Source of the DNA: JAJRXR01 sp041402005
GTDB lineage: Bacteria; Planctomycetota; Phycisphaerae; Phycisphaerales; UBA1924
Direction of reading: 5' to 3'
Assembly (NCBI GenBank): GCA_041402005.1
Contig: JAWKTB010000004.1
Location: 248,001-312,000, forward strand
Length of the DNA stretch: 64,000 nucleotides
Every line of letters begins with the position of its first letter. Position 1 is the stretch's first letter. A program made the translations under genes and the position numbers. The notes under the pieces were generated by a model. That model worked only from the letters and a program-made list of their open reading frames with translations. It made no database searches and was not told the DNA's origin. Positions 45,400-54,010 of the stretch are shown piece by piece.

Positions 45400-46960
45400 G
45401 GGCGTCCTCGGCGCGGGGGGCCGCCGCGCTGGTGGCGTGGTCGTCCCCATCATCGCGGGGGACGGCGGTCATGGGGAGCATAACTTCGAAGACGGCGCCG
45501 GCGCGCCCCGGACGGTTGCGGGCGAGGATCACCCCGGCGTGCTCGCGGACGATGCCGTCGGCGACGGCGAGGCCGAGGCCAGTGCCCCTCGCGTCGAGGC
45601 GTGTGGAGACGAAGGGCTCGAAGAGGCGCGGGATGAGGTCGGGGTCGAGGCCCGGGCCGTTGTCCGAGAGGGTGAGGCTGACCCAGTCGCCGCCGTCGCG
45701 CTGCGAGCGGGCGCAGGCGATCTCCAGTGTCGGGGGCGGGGCGCCCGGGGCGGTGTCGCGCGCCCCGCGCATGGCGTCCACAGCGTTGCGGATCAGGTTC
45801 ACGAAGACCTGCACCATCCGGTCCGCGTCGCACTCGATGACCAGATCGTCCGGGACCTGGGTCTCCAGACGCAGGTCGCCCGCGTCCCGGTCGAGGCGGA
45901 CGAGCGTCGCGGCCTCCTCGATGACGCCCGCGATGCGAGTCGGGCGCGTCTCGGGTGGTCGCGCCCGCGCGAAGTCGAGCAGGCTCTCGCTCAGGCGCTC
46001 CAGGCGCCCGACGACGCGGGTGAGCAGGGCCATCTCCGTCGGCGGGAGCTTGCCCTCACGCCCGAGCTTCTCGACGAGCCCGGTCGCGACCGCCAGCGGC
46101 GTGTTCAGCTCGTGCGCGATGCCGGCGGACATCATGCCCAGGCTTGCCAGGCGGTCGGCGCCCTCCAGGTTCCGCCTCGCGTTCTCCAGCAGGTGGTTCT
46201 TGCGCCGAAGATCCGTCGCGACCTGCTCGAGGCGGTCGAGGGCATCGGCGAGCGCCGACTCATGGCGACGCAGCGCCCGGATCGAGTTGTTCCGCGAGCG
46301 CATGATCTCGCCCAGCTCGTCGGCGGGAATCTGGGTCTCGGGGATCAGCTCACGCTCCTTGTCGCCCTCCTGCACCGCCCGGTCGGCGCGGAGCATCCGG
46401 CGGATCGGGGCGTAGACGTGACGCGGGAGGACGAAGATCTCAAGCGCGACGGCGACGAGGGCGTAGACGGCGAAGACCGCGACGCCCGCGACGATGTAGA
46501 TCTTCAACGCCGCGGCCCGGGCGGCGCCATGACGGGCGCGCACGACCAGGTCGTTGTCGCCCGAGTCGCCCGGGAGGTGGATGAGCGCGCCGCCCGTGTC
46601 CGCGACCGTCGCGAGGGGCTGGGGTGAGCCCGGGGCGGCGCGAGCCGCGGCGAGCGCCTCGGGCGAGACGTCGGGGTCCTCGGAGGCGAGCGCGAGCGTG
46701 ATGCCGGGCAGGCGTGCGGCCTCGTCGGTCGCGAGCACGCCGTTGGCGATGAGCCCGGCGACGCGTGAGGCGTCGGTCGCCTCGGCGAGGAGGATGGTGC
46801 TCCGCAGCGCGGGGCGCAAGGGGACGAGGAGGATCGCCGCCAGCACGAGGGAGAACAGCGTGTGCAGGAGGATGAGCTTCTTGCGGATGCGGAGCGAGGC
46901 GAGCAGGCCGCGCTTGCGCTCGGGGGATCGGCCAGCGTCGTGTGCGGGCGTTTGGGTCAT
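45392..46960 (-). CDS. membrane sensor histidine kinase
   Basis: A 522-residue kinase. Two membrane segments (about 30-48 and 170-195) flank a periplasmic sensor of about 120 residues. A HAMP-like segment (APIRRMLRADRAVQEGDKE), a coiled coil, then a HisKA domain with the phospho-His in GMMSAGIAHELNTPLAVATG follow. The ATPase domain has the N box QVFVNLIRNAVDAM, DNGPGLDPDLIPRLFEPF and GTGLGLAVADGI. It phosphorylates the receiver-XRE protein encoded directly downstream. The start at 46960 lies 23 bp from the divergent rsmB start. Confidence 0.9.
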   Translation of the reverse strand: MTQTPAHDAGRSPERKRGLLASLRIRKKLILLHTLFSLVLAAILLVPLRPALRSTILLAEATDASRVAGLIANGVLATDEAARLPGITLALASEDPDVSPEALAAARAAPGSPQPLATVADTGGALIHLPGDSGDNDLVVRARHGAARAAALKIYIVAGVAVFAVYALVAVALEIFVLPRHVYAPIRRMLRADRAVQEGDKERELIPETQIPADELGEIMRSRNNSIRALRRHESALADALDRLEQVATDLRRKNHLLENARRNLEGADRLASLGMMSAGIAHELNTPLAVATGLVEKLGREGKLPPTEMALLTRVVGRLERLSESLLDFARARPPETRPTRIAGVIEEAATLVRLDRDAGDLRLETQVPDDLVIECDADRMVQVFVNLIRNAVDAMRGARDTAPGAPPPTLEIACARSQRDGGDWVSLTLSDNGPGLDPDLIPRLFEPFVSTRLDARGTGLGLAVADGIVREHAGVILARNRPGRAGAVFEVMLPMTAVPRDDGDDHATSAAAPRAEDAHG

Positions 46961-46972
46961 GGTGGGCGGGCG

Positions 46973-46978
46973 TAGACT
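46973..46978 (+). promoter_or_regulatory. leaderless-type -10 box TAGACT
   Basis: Ends 5 nt before the rsmB ATG at 46984, within the 23-bp gap to the histidine kinase gene. Confidence 0.5.
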
Positions 46979-46983
46979 CGGCG

Positions 46984-48387
46984 ATGGGTGAGGCCCGCGA
47001 GACATCGTTCGGACGCTCGGACGCCGCGGCAAGCGGGAACTCGGGGGCTGGCGGCGAGGACGGGGCGGGCGCCGACGCCCGGGATCTGGTCTGCCGTCGC
47101 CTGGCGGAAGACGCCCAGGCGTTCCCGGGGCTCTCGATCGAGCCCCTGGAGACGCGCGGTCTGGAGGCGCGGGACGCGGCGCTCGCCGGGGCGATCCACC
47201 GCGAGGCGGTCCGGCGCTGGCTCACGCTCGAAGGCCTGATCGGGCACGCCCTGGACCGACCGGTGCCGTCGATCGAGCCGGGGGTGCGGGCGGCGCTGCT
47301 CGCGGGGACGACCCAGCTCGTGCTGCTCGACCGGGTGCCGGCGCACGCGGCGATCCACGAGTCGGTCGAGTGGGCCAAGCGGAACGTGCGTCCGAAGGCG
47401 GGCGGGCTGGTGAACGCCGTGCTCAGGCGGATCAGCCGACTCGTCGGCGAGCGGGTCGGGACGTGGGATGTCGAGAGCCGTCGCCAGATCCCGCGCTCGG
47501 ACGGCGGGGCGGTCGAGCTGAGGGAAGATGTCCTGCCGAGCGACCCCCTCGAGCGCCTGGCCACGACGACCTCGGTCCCCGTGTCGCTCGTCGCAAAGTG
47601 GGCGAAGGACTTCGGCGAGGAGACGGCCCGGGCCATGGCGATCCACACGCTCGTGGACCCGCCGATCGTGCTCAACGTCGCGCACGCGGCGTCGGGGATC
47701 GATGACGCGCTCGCCGAGGCCCACGAGAGCGCGGGCAGCGCCGTCTTCCTCGGCACGCGGGCCCAGCTTGGCGACCTGCTCGCGTCGCGCGCCGATGTCT
47801 GGGTGCAGGACGCCGCCTCGTGCGAGGCGGTGCGGATGGTCGGCGACCTCACGCCCTCGCTGATCGTCGACTCGTGCGCGGGGCTGGGGACCAAGACGCG
47901 TCAGCTCGCGGCGACCTTCCCGAATGCCCGGATCATCGCGTCGGACGTCGATCAACGCCGGATGACGGAGCTGCGCCGCCTGTTCGACGGGCACGAGCGC
48001 GTCCGCGTCGTCGAGCACGTGGCGCTGGGCGATGCGGCCCGCGCCCGGGCGGACCTGGTCCTCCTCGACGTGCCCTGCTCGAACACGGGCGTGCTCCCCC
48101 GGCGTCCGGAGGCCAAGTACCGCGTCTCGCGTCGACAACAGGACCGCCTCGTCAAGATCCAGCGTCAGGTCATCCGGGACTCGATCGAGATGCTCGCGGC
48201 GGGCGGTCGGGTGCTGTACTCGACCTGCTCGGTGGAGCGTGAGGAGGACGAGTCGCAGGTCGAGTGGGCGGCGCGTGAACTGGGCTTCACGATCACGCGG
48301 ACCGGGCGGCACGCGCCCCAGGGGGGCGCGGGCGAGGCGGCGACGAGATACCGGGATGGGGCGTTCGCCTGCCTGCTCGAACGCTGA
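46984..48387 (+). CDS. rsmB: 16S rRNA m5C methyltransferase, RsmB-type
   Basis: A 467-residue RNA methyltransferase that makes 5-methylcytosine in 16S rRNA. The N-terminal NusB-like domain (about 30-150) has GAIHREAVRRWLTLEGLIGHAL, LLAGTTQLVLLDRVPAHAAIHESVEWAK and GLVNAVLRRISR. The catalytic domain has the SAM loop DSCAGLGTKTRQLA, IASDVDQRRM, the catalytic motif LLDVPCSNTGVLPRRPEAKYR and YSTCSVEREEDESQVEW. Both conserved Cys residues are present. It appears leaderless, with the -10 box 5 nt before the ATG. Confidence 0.92.
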   Translation: MGEARETSFGRSDAAASGNSGAGGEDGAGADARDLVCRRLAEDAQAFPGLSIEPLETRGLEARDAALAGAIHREAVRRWLTLEGLIGHALDRPVPSIEPGVRAALLAGTTQLVLLDRVPAHAAIHESVEWAKRNVRPKAGGLVNAVLRRISRLVGERVGTWDVESRRQIPRSDGGAVELREDVLPSDPLERLATTTSVPVSLVAKWAKDFGEETARAMAIHTLVDPPIVLNVAHAASGIDDALAEAHESAGSAVFLGTRAQLGDLLASRADVWVQDAASCEAVRMVGDLTPSLIVDSCAGLGTKTRQLAATFPNARIIASDVDQRRMTELRRLFDGHERVRVVEHVALGDAARARADLVLLDVPCSNTGVLPRRPEAKYRVSRRQQDRLVKIQRQVIRDSIEMLAAGGRVLYSTCSVEREEDESQVEWAARELGFTITRTGRHAPQGGAGEAATRYRDGAFACLLER

Positions 48388-48452
48388 GGGCGGGGGGCCA
48401 ACAATCCCCGTCGCTCGTGAACCCGAGAGGGGACGCGGGCGAGGGGGGGTGG

Positions 48453-48458
48453 TAGACT
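48453..48458 (+). promoter_or_regulatory. -10 box TAGACT for the PTS EIIA gene
   Basis: TAGACT 64 nt before the GTG at 48523. Unlike the others it would give a leader of about 58 nt. Confidence 0.4.
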
Positions 48459-48522
48459 CGCCTCCCCGCGGGCCGACACGGCGCGGTGTCTCGTTCGGCA
48501 ATCTCGTGACGAAGGGCGTGAC

Positions 48523-48984
48523 GTGAACCTTCTGGACATTCTCTCCCCCGACTGCGTGAAGGCGCCCCTCGAGTCCGAGGACAAGCGCGGGGTGATCGAC
48601 GAGCTGGTTGACCTGCTCGCCGAGAACGGCAAGTCGACCGACCCCGAGGCGCTCAAGGAGGCGGTCTGGACGCGCGAGCAGACCCGGACGACGGGAATCG
48701 GGCACGGGCTGGCGATCCCCCATGGCAAGTGCTCGGGGCTCAAGGGCCTGGCGATGGCGATCGGCAAGCCGTCGGCGCCCATGGACTTCGAGGCGATCGA
48801 CAAGCAGCCGGTGCAGCTGATTGTCCTGCTCGCGAGCCCGCCTGACCGGACGAGCGACCACATCCAGGCGCTCGCGCGGATCAGCCGTCTGATGACGATG
48901 GAAGACTTCCGCAACCGCATCTACGAGGCGACGGAGGCGGCGGAGATCTTCGAGCTGCTCAAGGAGCAGGAAGCGCACGCGTAA
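48523..48984 (+). CDS. PTS EIIA protein, fructose/PtsN type
   Basis: A 153-residue EIIA domain. The active-site His is in TTGIGHGLAIPHGKC. Flanking blocks are LLDILSPDCVKAPLESEDKRGVIDELVDLL and VQLIVLLASPPDRTSDHIQALARISRLM. A single-domain EIIA without EIIB/C nearby fits a regulatory nitrogen-PTS (PtsN) role rather than sugar uptake. HPr and EI are not in the window. The start is GTG at 48523. A good terminator follows at 49026. Confidence 0.88.
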   Translation: MNLLDILSPDCVKAPLESEDKRGVIDELVDLLAENGKSTDPEALKEAVWTREQTRTTGIGHGLAIPHGKCSGLKGLAMAIGKPSAPMDFEAIDKQPVQLIVLLASPPDRTSDHIQALARISRLMTMEDFRNRIYEATEAAEIFELLKEQEAHA

Positions 48985-49025
48985 GGAAGAGGCAGGTCGG
49001 CAGGTCGGGCGGAATGAATGACGAG

Positions 49026-49051
49026 CCCCTCGTGCGAGCGAGGGGTTCTTT
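49026..49051 (+). terminator. intrinsic terminator after the PTS EIIA gene
   Basis: CCCCTCG / CGAGGGG 7-bp stem with a 6-nt loop, followed by TTCTTT. Confidence 0.75.
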
Positions 49052-49067
49052 GTGCGCCGAGGGATTG

Positions 49068-49147
49068 AACGCGAAGATCGCAAAGAGCGCAAAGGTCTCG
49101 AAGGAGAGCTTGATTTTGAAAACCCTTCGAGTCCTTCGCGACCTTCG
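49068..49147. repeat. dispersed AT-richer repeat, module F
   Basis: GCGAAGATCGCAAAGAGCGC and AAAGG, then CTTCGAGTCCTTCGCGACC and TTCGAG. It reads as low-complexity peptide (NAKIAKSAKVSK / TLRVLRDLRVE). This style of purine-rich spacer is common in planctomycete intergenic DNA. I see no gene between 48985 and 49219. Confidence 0.5.
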
Positions 49148-49219
49148 AGTTGAGATCGTGGTGCGCACACGGCGCGGATTCCTCGCTCGAACACGGCGCG
49201 TTGGGGACGCGCGGCATGC

Positions 49220-49903
49220 TCAGGCGGTGGCGCGGGTGTCGGGCTTGGCGAGGCTGGGGGTGTGCGCGCCAGGGCGGGGGAGGGCCTCGGCTGTCGCCGC
49301 GGCGATCGTCTCCAGACGCGAGAGCATCCGGTCCGAGTGCGTGCGGAAGATGACGTAGGGAAAGAGCGTCACGAGCGCGACGATCAGGCCGAAGGCGGTG
49401 GTGTACAGGGCCTGGGCGATGCCGGCCGCGACGGCGGCGGGGTCGGTCACCGTCTCCGCGCCGCCCAGCAGGCGGAAGCTCTGGATGATGCCGGTGACGG
49501 TGCCCAGGATGCCCAGGAGCGGGGCGGCGGTGATGATCGTCGAGAGGACGACGCCGAAACGCTCGACCGCCGGGCGGGCGTCCTCGATCAACTCCATCGC
49601 GGCGGGCTCGATCTTGGCGGCGTCCGTGCCCGGGCGCGAGGCGTGGTCGAGCAGGGCGGCGGCGTAGCGGAACTGGATGGCGCCGCCGCGCTCGGCGATC
49701 GCGACCGCGGCGGGCAGATCCCCCGCGCGGAGCTTGGCGGTCAGGCGTGAGAGGCGGTAGCGGTTGCGCCGGGAGTTGGTCCTGGCCCAGAACGCCGACC
49801 GCTCGACCGAGAGCGTCACGGAGATCACGCTCAGGGCCAGGAGCGGGTACATGACCCACCCGCCGGCGCGGAAGAATGTGATCAGATCATCCAGAACGCC
49901 CAT
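49220..49903 (-). CDS. MotA/TolQ/ExbB-family proton channel protein
   Basis: A 227-residue membrane protein with three segments: AGGWVMYPLLALSVISVTLSVE (about 13-34), VLSTIITAAPLLGILGTVTGIIQSF (about 120-145) and GIAQALYTTAFGLIVALVTLFPYVIF (about 160-188). The AAPLLGILGTVTGI and ALYTTAFGLIVA blocks are the family signature. With an ExbD/TolR partner it uses the proton gradient to power envelope processes. No ExbD gene is next to it; a TonB-like gene is at 61456. TACCAT on the minus strand 7 nt before the ATG suggests a leaderless message. Confidence 0.88.
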   Translation of the reverse strand: MGVLDDLITFFRAGGWVMYPLLALSVISVTLSVERSAFWARTNSRRNRYRLSRLTAKLRAGDLPAAVAIAERGGAIQFRYAAALLDHASRPGTDAAKIEPAAMELIEDARPAVERFGVVLSTIITAAPLLGILGTVTGIIQSFRLLGGAETVTDPAAVAAGIAQALYTTAFGLIVALVTLFPYVIFRTHSDRMLSRLETIAAATAEALPRPGAHTPSLAKPDTRATA

Positions 49904-49910
49904 GGTCGGG

Positions 49911-49939
49911 ATGGTAGTCGGGGGCGGGCGCTCTAGCAT
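49911..49939. promoter_or_regulatory. divergent leaderless-type -10 boxes
   Basis: TACCAT on the minus strand (49916-49911, 7 nt before the ATG at 49903) and TAGCAT on the plus strand (49934-49939, 5 nt before the GTG at 49945). Confidence 0.45.
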
Positions 49940-49944
49940 TCGTC

Positions 49945-50892
49945 GTGAGCCGACCGGGGACAGCGCCGGAAACGAGCGGGGAGGCGGGCGCCCTGACGCG
50001 GGAACCCGCGGGCGCGGTCGACGTGTTCCTCGCGGAATACCTCGATGCGGCGGGGCTGGCGCCGGGGCTGGATGACGCGGTGCGGTACGCGCTGCTCGGC
50101 GGGGGCAAGCGGATCAGGCCGACGCTCGCTTGGTGGTGTGCCGTCGCGTGCGGGGCGCCCGGAGAGACGACGCTCCCCGCGGGCGGCGCGATCGAGCTGG
50201 TGCATGCGTTCAGTCTCGTGCATGACGACCTGCCGGCGATGGATGACGACGACCTGCGACGCGGGCGCCCGACGCTCCACGTCCACGCGGGCGAGGCGAT
50301 GGCGATCCTCGCGGGCGACGCGATGCTGACGCTCGCGTTCGGCGCGCTGCGACGCCCGGCTCCGGGCGCGGAGGCGCTGCCCGGCGATGTCGTCTCGCGC
50401 CTCGTCGAAGAACTCGTCCGCGGCACGACCGGGATGATCGACGGGCAGGTCTACGACACCCTCGGCGGGCTCGACGCCTCGCTTGACGACGCCGCCCGCC
50501 TCGAGGCGATCCACTCGCGCAAGACGGGGGCGCTGATCCGGGCGGCGTGCCGGATGGGCACGATCCTCGGCGCCCATCACGCGGGGATGGACCGGGGCGC
50601 CGCCGACGAGGCGCTGGCGCGTCTCACACGCTACGGCGAGGCGGTCGGGCTCATGTTCCAGATCGTCGACGACCTGCTCGACGTCGAGGCGACCCACGAG
50701 CAGACCGGAAAGCGAACCGGCAAGGACGCCAACAAGGGGAAGCTGACGTACCCGGGCGTCTTCGGCATCGAGCGGGCCAGGGCGGAGGTGGCGCGTCTGG
50801 GACAGGAGGCGGGCGAGGCGGTCCGCCCCTTCGGGGAGCGGGGACGCCAGCTCCGGGAACTGGGCGAAGCCTTGGCGGTCCGGGCGAGCTGA
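49945..50892 (+). CDS. polyprenyl (farnesyl/geranylgeranyl) diphosphate synthase
   Basis: A 315-residue trans-prenyltransferase. The first Asp-rich motif is in LVHDDLPAMDDDDLRRGRPT and the second in GLMFQIVDDLLDVEA. GGGKRIRPTL, KTGALIRAACRMG and GKDANKGKLTYPGVFG also fit IspA-type enzymes. It condenses IPP with allylic diphosphates to C15 or C20 products for quinones, hopanoids or carotenoids; chain length is not certain. dxs, the first enzyme of the MEP pathway, follows 165 bp later, so this is an isoprenoid unit. The start is GTG at 49945. Confidence 0.92.
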   Translation: MSRPGTAPETSGEAGALTREPAGAVDVFLAEYLDAAGLAPGLDDAVRYALLGGGKRIRPTLAWWCAVACGAPGETTLPAGGAIELVHAFSLVHDDLPAMDDDDLRRGRPTLHVHAGEAMAILAGDAMLTLAFGALRRPAPGAEALPGDVVSRLVEELVRGTTGMIDGQVYDTLGGLDASLDDAARLEAIHSRKTGALIRAACRMGTILGAHHAGMDRGAADEALARLTRYGEAVGLMFQIVDDLLDVEATHEQTGKRTGKDANKGKLTYPGVFGIERARAEVARLGQEAGEAVRPFGERGRQLRELGEALAVRAS

Positions 50893-51057
50893 CGGGAGAG
50901 GTGAACAGAGCGGGCACGAACTTGGCACAATGGACGAACGGCGGGCACGACGCCGAACTACGAGACAGGCCGCTGGCGGTCGCCGGTGAGGGCCCCTAGG
51001 CTTGTTTCAAAGATTGTTGAAAGTTCCCGGGGGACGCCCCCGGGCCTGGAGAGGCGG

Positions 51058-53064
51058 ATGGGGATCCTGGAACAGCTCGGCGGGGCGGACGACCTGCGGG
51101 CGATCCCTGTCGACCGGCTCGGCGAGCTGGCCGCGGAGATCCGGGCGGCGATCGTCGAGCAGGTCTCAAAGACCGGCGGGCATCTGGCCCCAAACCTGGG
51201 CGTGGTCGAGCTGTCGATCGCGCTGCACTACGTCTTCGACTTCGGGCACGACCGATTGCTGTTCGACGTCGGGCACCAGTGCTACCCGCACAAGCTGATC
51301 ACGGGGCGCTTGCCTCTGCTGTCCAAGCTGCGGACGCGTGAGGGGATGGCGGGCTTCCCCGAACCACTTGAGAGTGATCACGACCTTTTCCGTGTCGGGC
51401 ACGCCGGGACGGGGATCTCGACCGCCGTCGGCATGGCGCGGGGAGACCTGCTCACCGGCGAGGCGTACGACCCGGAGAAGAACCCCAGCGGGCGGCGCGT
51501 GGTGACGCTGATCGGAGACGCCTCGATCGTCAACGGCGTCGCGATGGAGGGGCTCAACAACGCGGGGACGCTCAGGCGTCAGTTCCTTGTGGTGCTCAAC
51601 GACAACGGGATGTCGATCAGCAAGCCGCAGGGCGCGCTGGCGGGGTACTTCGACCGCGTGCGCGTGAGCCACACGTACACGGACTTCAAGAAGGGCGCCA
51701 AGCGGATCCTGCGCCGGATCCCGGGCGGTGGTGTGCTGCAGGAGGCCTACCACCGAGCCGGCGAGATGACCAAGGCGATGATCGCCGAGGAGAGCTGGTT
51801 CGAGCACTTCGGCCTGGTCACTGTCGGCCCGATCGACGGGCACGACATCCCGACGCTGATCGAGTTCCTCGCCGAGGCGCGGGACATGGACCGCCCGATG
51901 GTCCTGCACGTCAAGACGGTCAAGGGCAAAGGACTGGACGTCGCGGAGGGGGACGCGCAGCGGTTCCACTCGCCCAAGGCGTTCAAGGTCGAGCGGGACG
52001 AGCGGCTGGGCTGCCGAGTCGAGATGGCGGCGAGCGGGCGGTCGTTCACCGCGGCCTTCGCCGACGCGCTGTGTGACCTGATGGAGCGGGACGAGAAGGT
52101 CGTCGCGTGCACCGCGGCGATGGCGGACGGGACGGGACTGACGCGGGCGCTCGAGCGATTCTCAAGCCGAGCCTGGGACGTGGGGATCTGCGAATCGCAC
52201 GCGATGGACATGATGGCGGGGCTCGCGAAGACCGGCGCCAAGCCCTTCTTCGCGGTGTACTCGACGTTCCTGCAGCGGGCGTTCGACCAAGCCTTCCAGG
52301 AGGTCGCGCTCCAGGGGCTTCCGGTCCGCCTGTGCCTCGATCGCGCCGGTCTGGTAGGGGGCGACGGGGCGGTGCATCACGGGTTCTGCGACGTGGCGCT
52401 GCTGCGGGCGCTGCCCGACGCCGCGATCACGGCGGCGATCGACGAGCCCAGCCTGCGCGCGGCGCTCGAGTTCATGCGCACGTATGAGGATGGTCTGTCG
52501 GCGGTCCGCTATCCGCGCGACTCGGTCTCCGACAGACTCGCGGGCTCGGACTGCCCCGCCTTCGAACTCGGGAAGGCCAGGCTGCTGACGCCGGCGTTCG
52601 AGGATCTTGATGCGAGCCGCCCGGACGTCGCGGTGCTCGCCTTCGGCGTGCCGGCGATCGACGCGCTGGCCGCCGCGGACGAGCTGGGCGACGAGTACAA
52701 GGTCGCGGTCTGGGACGCGCGTTTCGCCAAGCCGATCGACGAGACGTTGGTCCGCGCCCTGCTCATGCGCGGGATCCCGGTGGTGACGGTCGAGGACCAC
52801 TCGATCGTCGGCGGGTTCGGGGCGGCGGTGCTCGAGAACGCCGCGGCCCAGGGGCTCGACGCCTCGCGCGTCACCCGGCTTGCCCTGCCCGACTCGTGGA
52901 TCCTCCAGGACCCGCGGACGAGCCAGAAGCGCGAGGCGGGCATCGACGCGGCGGGGATCGCGCGGGCGGTCCGGGGGGCCTCGGCCCACGCCGAACACGT
53001 CCGTCGCGGGGACACGACGGCTCACGAGGTCAAGCCCGCGCGAGGCGACCGGGCGGGCGTCTAG
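51058..53064 (+). CDS. dxs: 1-deoxy-D-xylulose-5-phosphate synthase
   Basis: A 668-residue thiamine-diphosphate enzyme, first step of the MEP isoprenoid pathway (pyruvate plus glyceraldehyde 3-phosphate). Blocks are GHLAPNLGVVELSIALHYVF, LFDVGHQCYPHKLITGR, GDASIVNGVAMEGLNNAG, VKTVKGKGLDVAEGDAQRFH and DRAGLVGGDGAVHHGFCDVALLRALP. The usual GHSSTSIS is GHAGTGIS here, and the GDGA stretch is GDAS. The start ATG at 51058 follows GGAGAGG. An upstream in-frame start at 50986 is less likely. nadK follows 14 bp downstream. Confidence 0.93.
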   Translation: MGILEQLGGADDLRAIPVDRLGELAAEIRAAIVEQVSKTGGHLAPNLGVVELSIALHYVFDFGHDRLLFDVGHQCYPHKLITGRLPLLSKLRTREGMAGFPEPLESDHDLFRVGHAGTGISTAVGMARGDLLTGEAYDPEKNPSGRRVVTLIGDASIVNGVAMEGLNNAGTLRRQFLVVLNDNGMSISKPQGALAGYFDRVRVSHTYTDFKKGAKRILRRIPGGGVLQEAYHRAGEMTKAMIAEESWFEHFGLVTVGPIDGHDIPTLIEFLAEARDMDRPMVLHVKTVKGKGLDVAEGDAQRFHSPKAFKVERDERLGCRVEMAASGRSFTAAFADALCDLMERDEKVVACTAAMADGTGLTRALERFSSRAWDVGICESHAMDMMAGLAKTGAKPFFAVYSTFLQRAFDQAFQEVALQGLPVRLCLDRAGLVGGDGAVHHGFCDVALLRALPDAAITAAIDEPSLRAALEFMRTYEDGLSAVRYPRDSVSDRLAGSDCPAFELGKARLLTPAFEDLDASRPDVAVLAFGVPAIDALAAADELGDEYKVAVWDARFAKPIDETLVRALLMRGIPVVTVEDHSIVGGFGAAVLENAAAQGLDASRVTRLALPDSWILQDPRTSQKREAGIDAAGIARAVRGASAHAEHVRRGDTTAHEVKPARGDRAGV

Positions 53065-53078
53065 ACGAGGGGCGTCGG

Positions 53079-53939
53079 ATGGGGCGATCGGTCGTCCTGC
53101 TGGTGAACCGCGCCAAGGGCGAGGCGGCGCGCGCGGGCGATGAGGTCGCCGAGCTTGTCCGCGCTCACGGCACGCTCGTCGCGACGCTCGACTCCGAGGA
53201 TCCAGCCGCGGCGGCTTCGGTCGGCGAGGCGGACCTGCTCGTCGTGCTCGGGGGCGACGGGACGCTGCTCGCCGCGGCGCGCCAGCACGCCCGCGGCGAC
53301 ACGCCACTGCTCGGCGTCAACATCGGCAAGGTCGGCTTCATGGCCGGCTTCGAGATGGAATCGATCCGGCGACACGCCCGCGCGGTCTTCGGGGGCGCCC
53401 CACTCACGACGCACGCGGTCTCGATGCTCCGCGCTCAGGTCGTCGACGAGCATGGTCACGAGGGGGAGCAGTTGGAGGCGGTCAACGAGTTCGTCGTCAC
53501 CGCCGGGCCGCCCTACCGGATGATCACGCTCGCCATGTCGATCGATGGCAACGCGGGGCCCCAGGTCCGGGGCGATGGGCTGATCGTCGCGACGCCGACG
53601 GGCTCGACGGCGTACAACGTCTCGGCGGGCGGGCCGATCGTCGCGCCCATGGTCGGGGCGACGGTCATCACGCCCATCGCCGCGCACTCACTCGCCTTCC
53701 GCCCGATCGTCCTGGGCGAGCGTCAGGTCGTCGAGGTGACGGTCGTCGAGGCAAACGAGGAGAACGGCGGGGGGACGACGCTGGTCGCGGACGGGCAGGA
53801 GCGACGGCGCGTGCGGGTTGGCGAGCGCGTGCGTATCCAGGGGGGCGGTCGGCGCATCGAGTTCGTCGTGGACCCGGAGGTCAGCTATTGGCGGACGCTG
53901 ATGCGCAAGATGGGCTGGGCGGCGCCGCCCCGGGGATAG
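53079..53939 (+). CDS. nadK: NAD kinase
   Basis: A 286-residue ATP-NAD kinase making NADP. Hallmarks are DLLVVLGGDGTLLAAARQHA (GGDG motif), LLGVNIGKVGFMAGFE, VRGDGLIVATPTGSTAYNVSAGGPIVAP and VITPIAAHSLAFRPIVL. The length is normal. It starts with ATG at 53079, 14 bp after dxs on the same strand, so co-transcription is likely. MEP-pathway steps after Dxs need NADPH, which would fit the pairing, though this is only inference. Confidence 0.94.
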   Translation: MGRSVVLLVNRAKGEAARAGDEVAELVRAHGTLVATLDSEDPAAAASVGEADLLVVLGGDGTLLAAARQHARGDTPLLGVNIGKVGFMAGFEMESIRRHARAVFGGAPLTTHAVSMLRAQVVDEHGHEGEQLEAVNEFVVTAGPPYRMITLAMSIDGNAGPQVRGDGLIVATPTGSTAYNVSAGGPIVAPMVGATVITPIAAHSLAFRPIVLGERQVVEVTVVEANEENGGGTTLVADGQERRRVRVGERVRIQGGGRRIEFVVDPEVSYWRTLMRKMGWAAPPRG

Positions 53940-54010
53940 GGGCGGGAACACCCGGCGAGCCTCCGCGGTTGTCCCTCGACGAACCGAACGACCAGGACGG
54001 GAACGGATCA

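Noticed and set aside
51027..51046. CCCGGGGGACGCCCCCGGG hairpin before dxs as a riboswitch or terminator
   Set aside because: A single GC hairpin without a T run, close to the ribosome binding site. No thiamine-box signature was seen.
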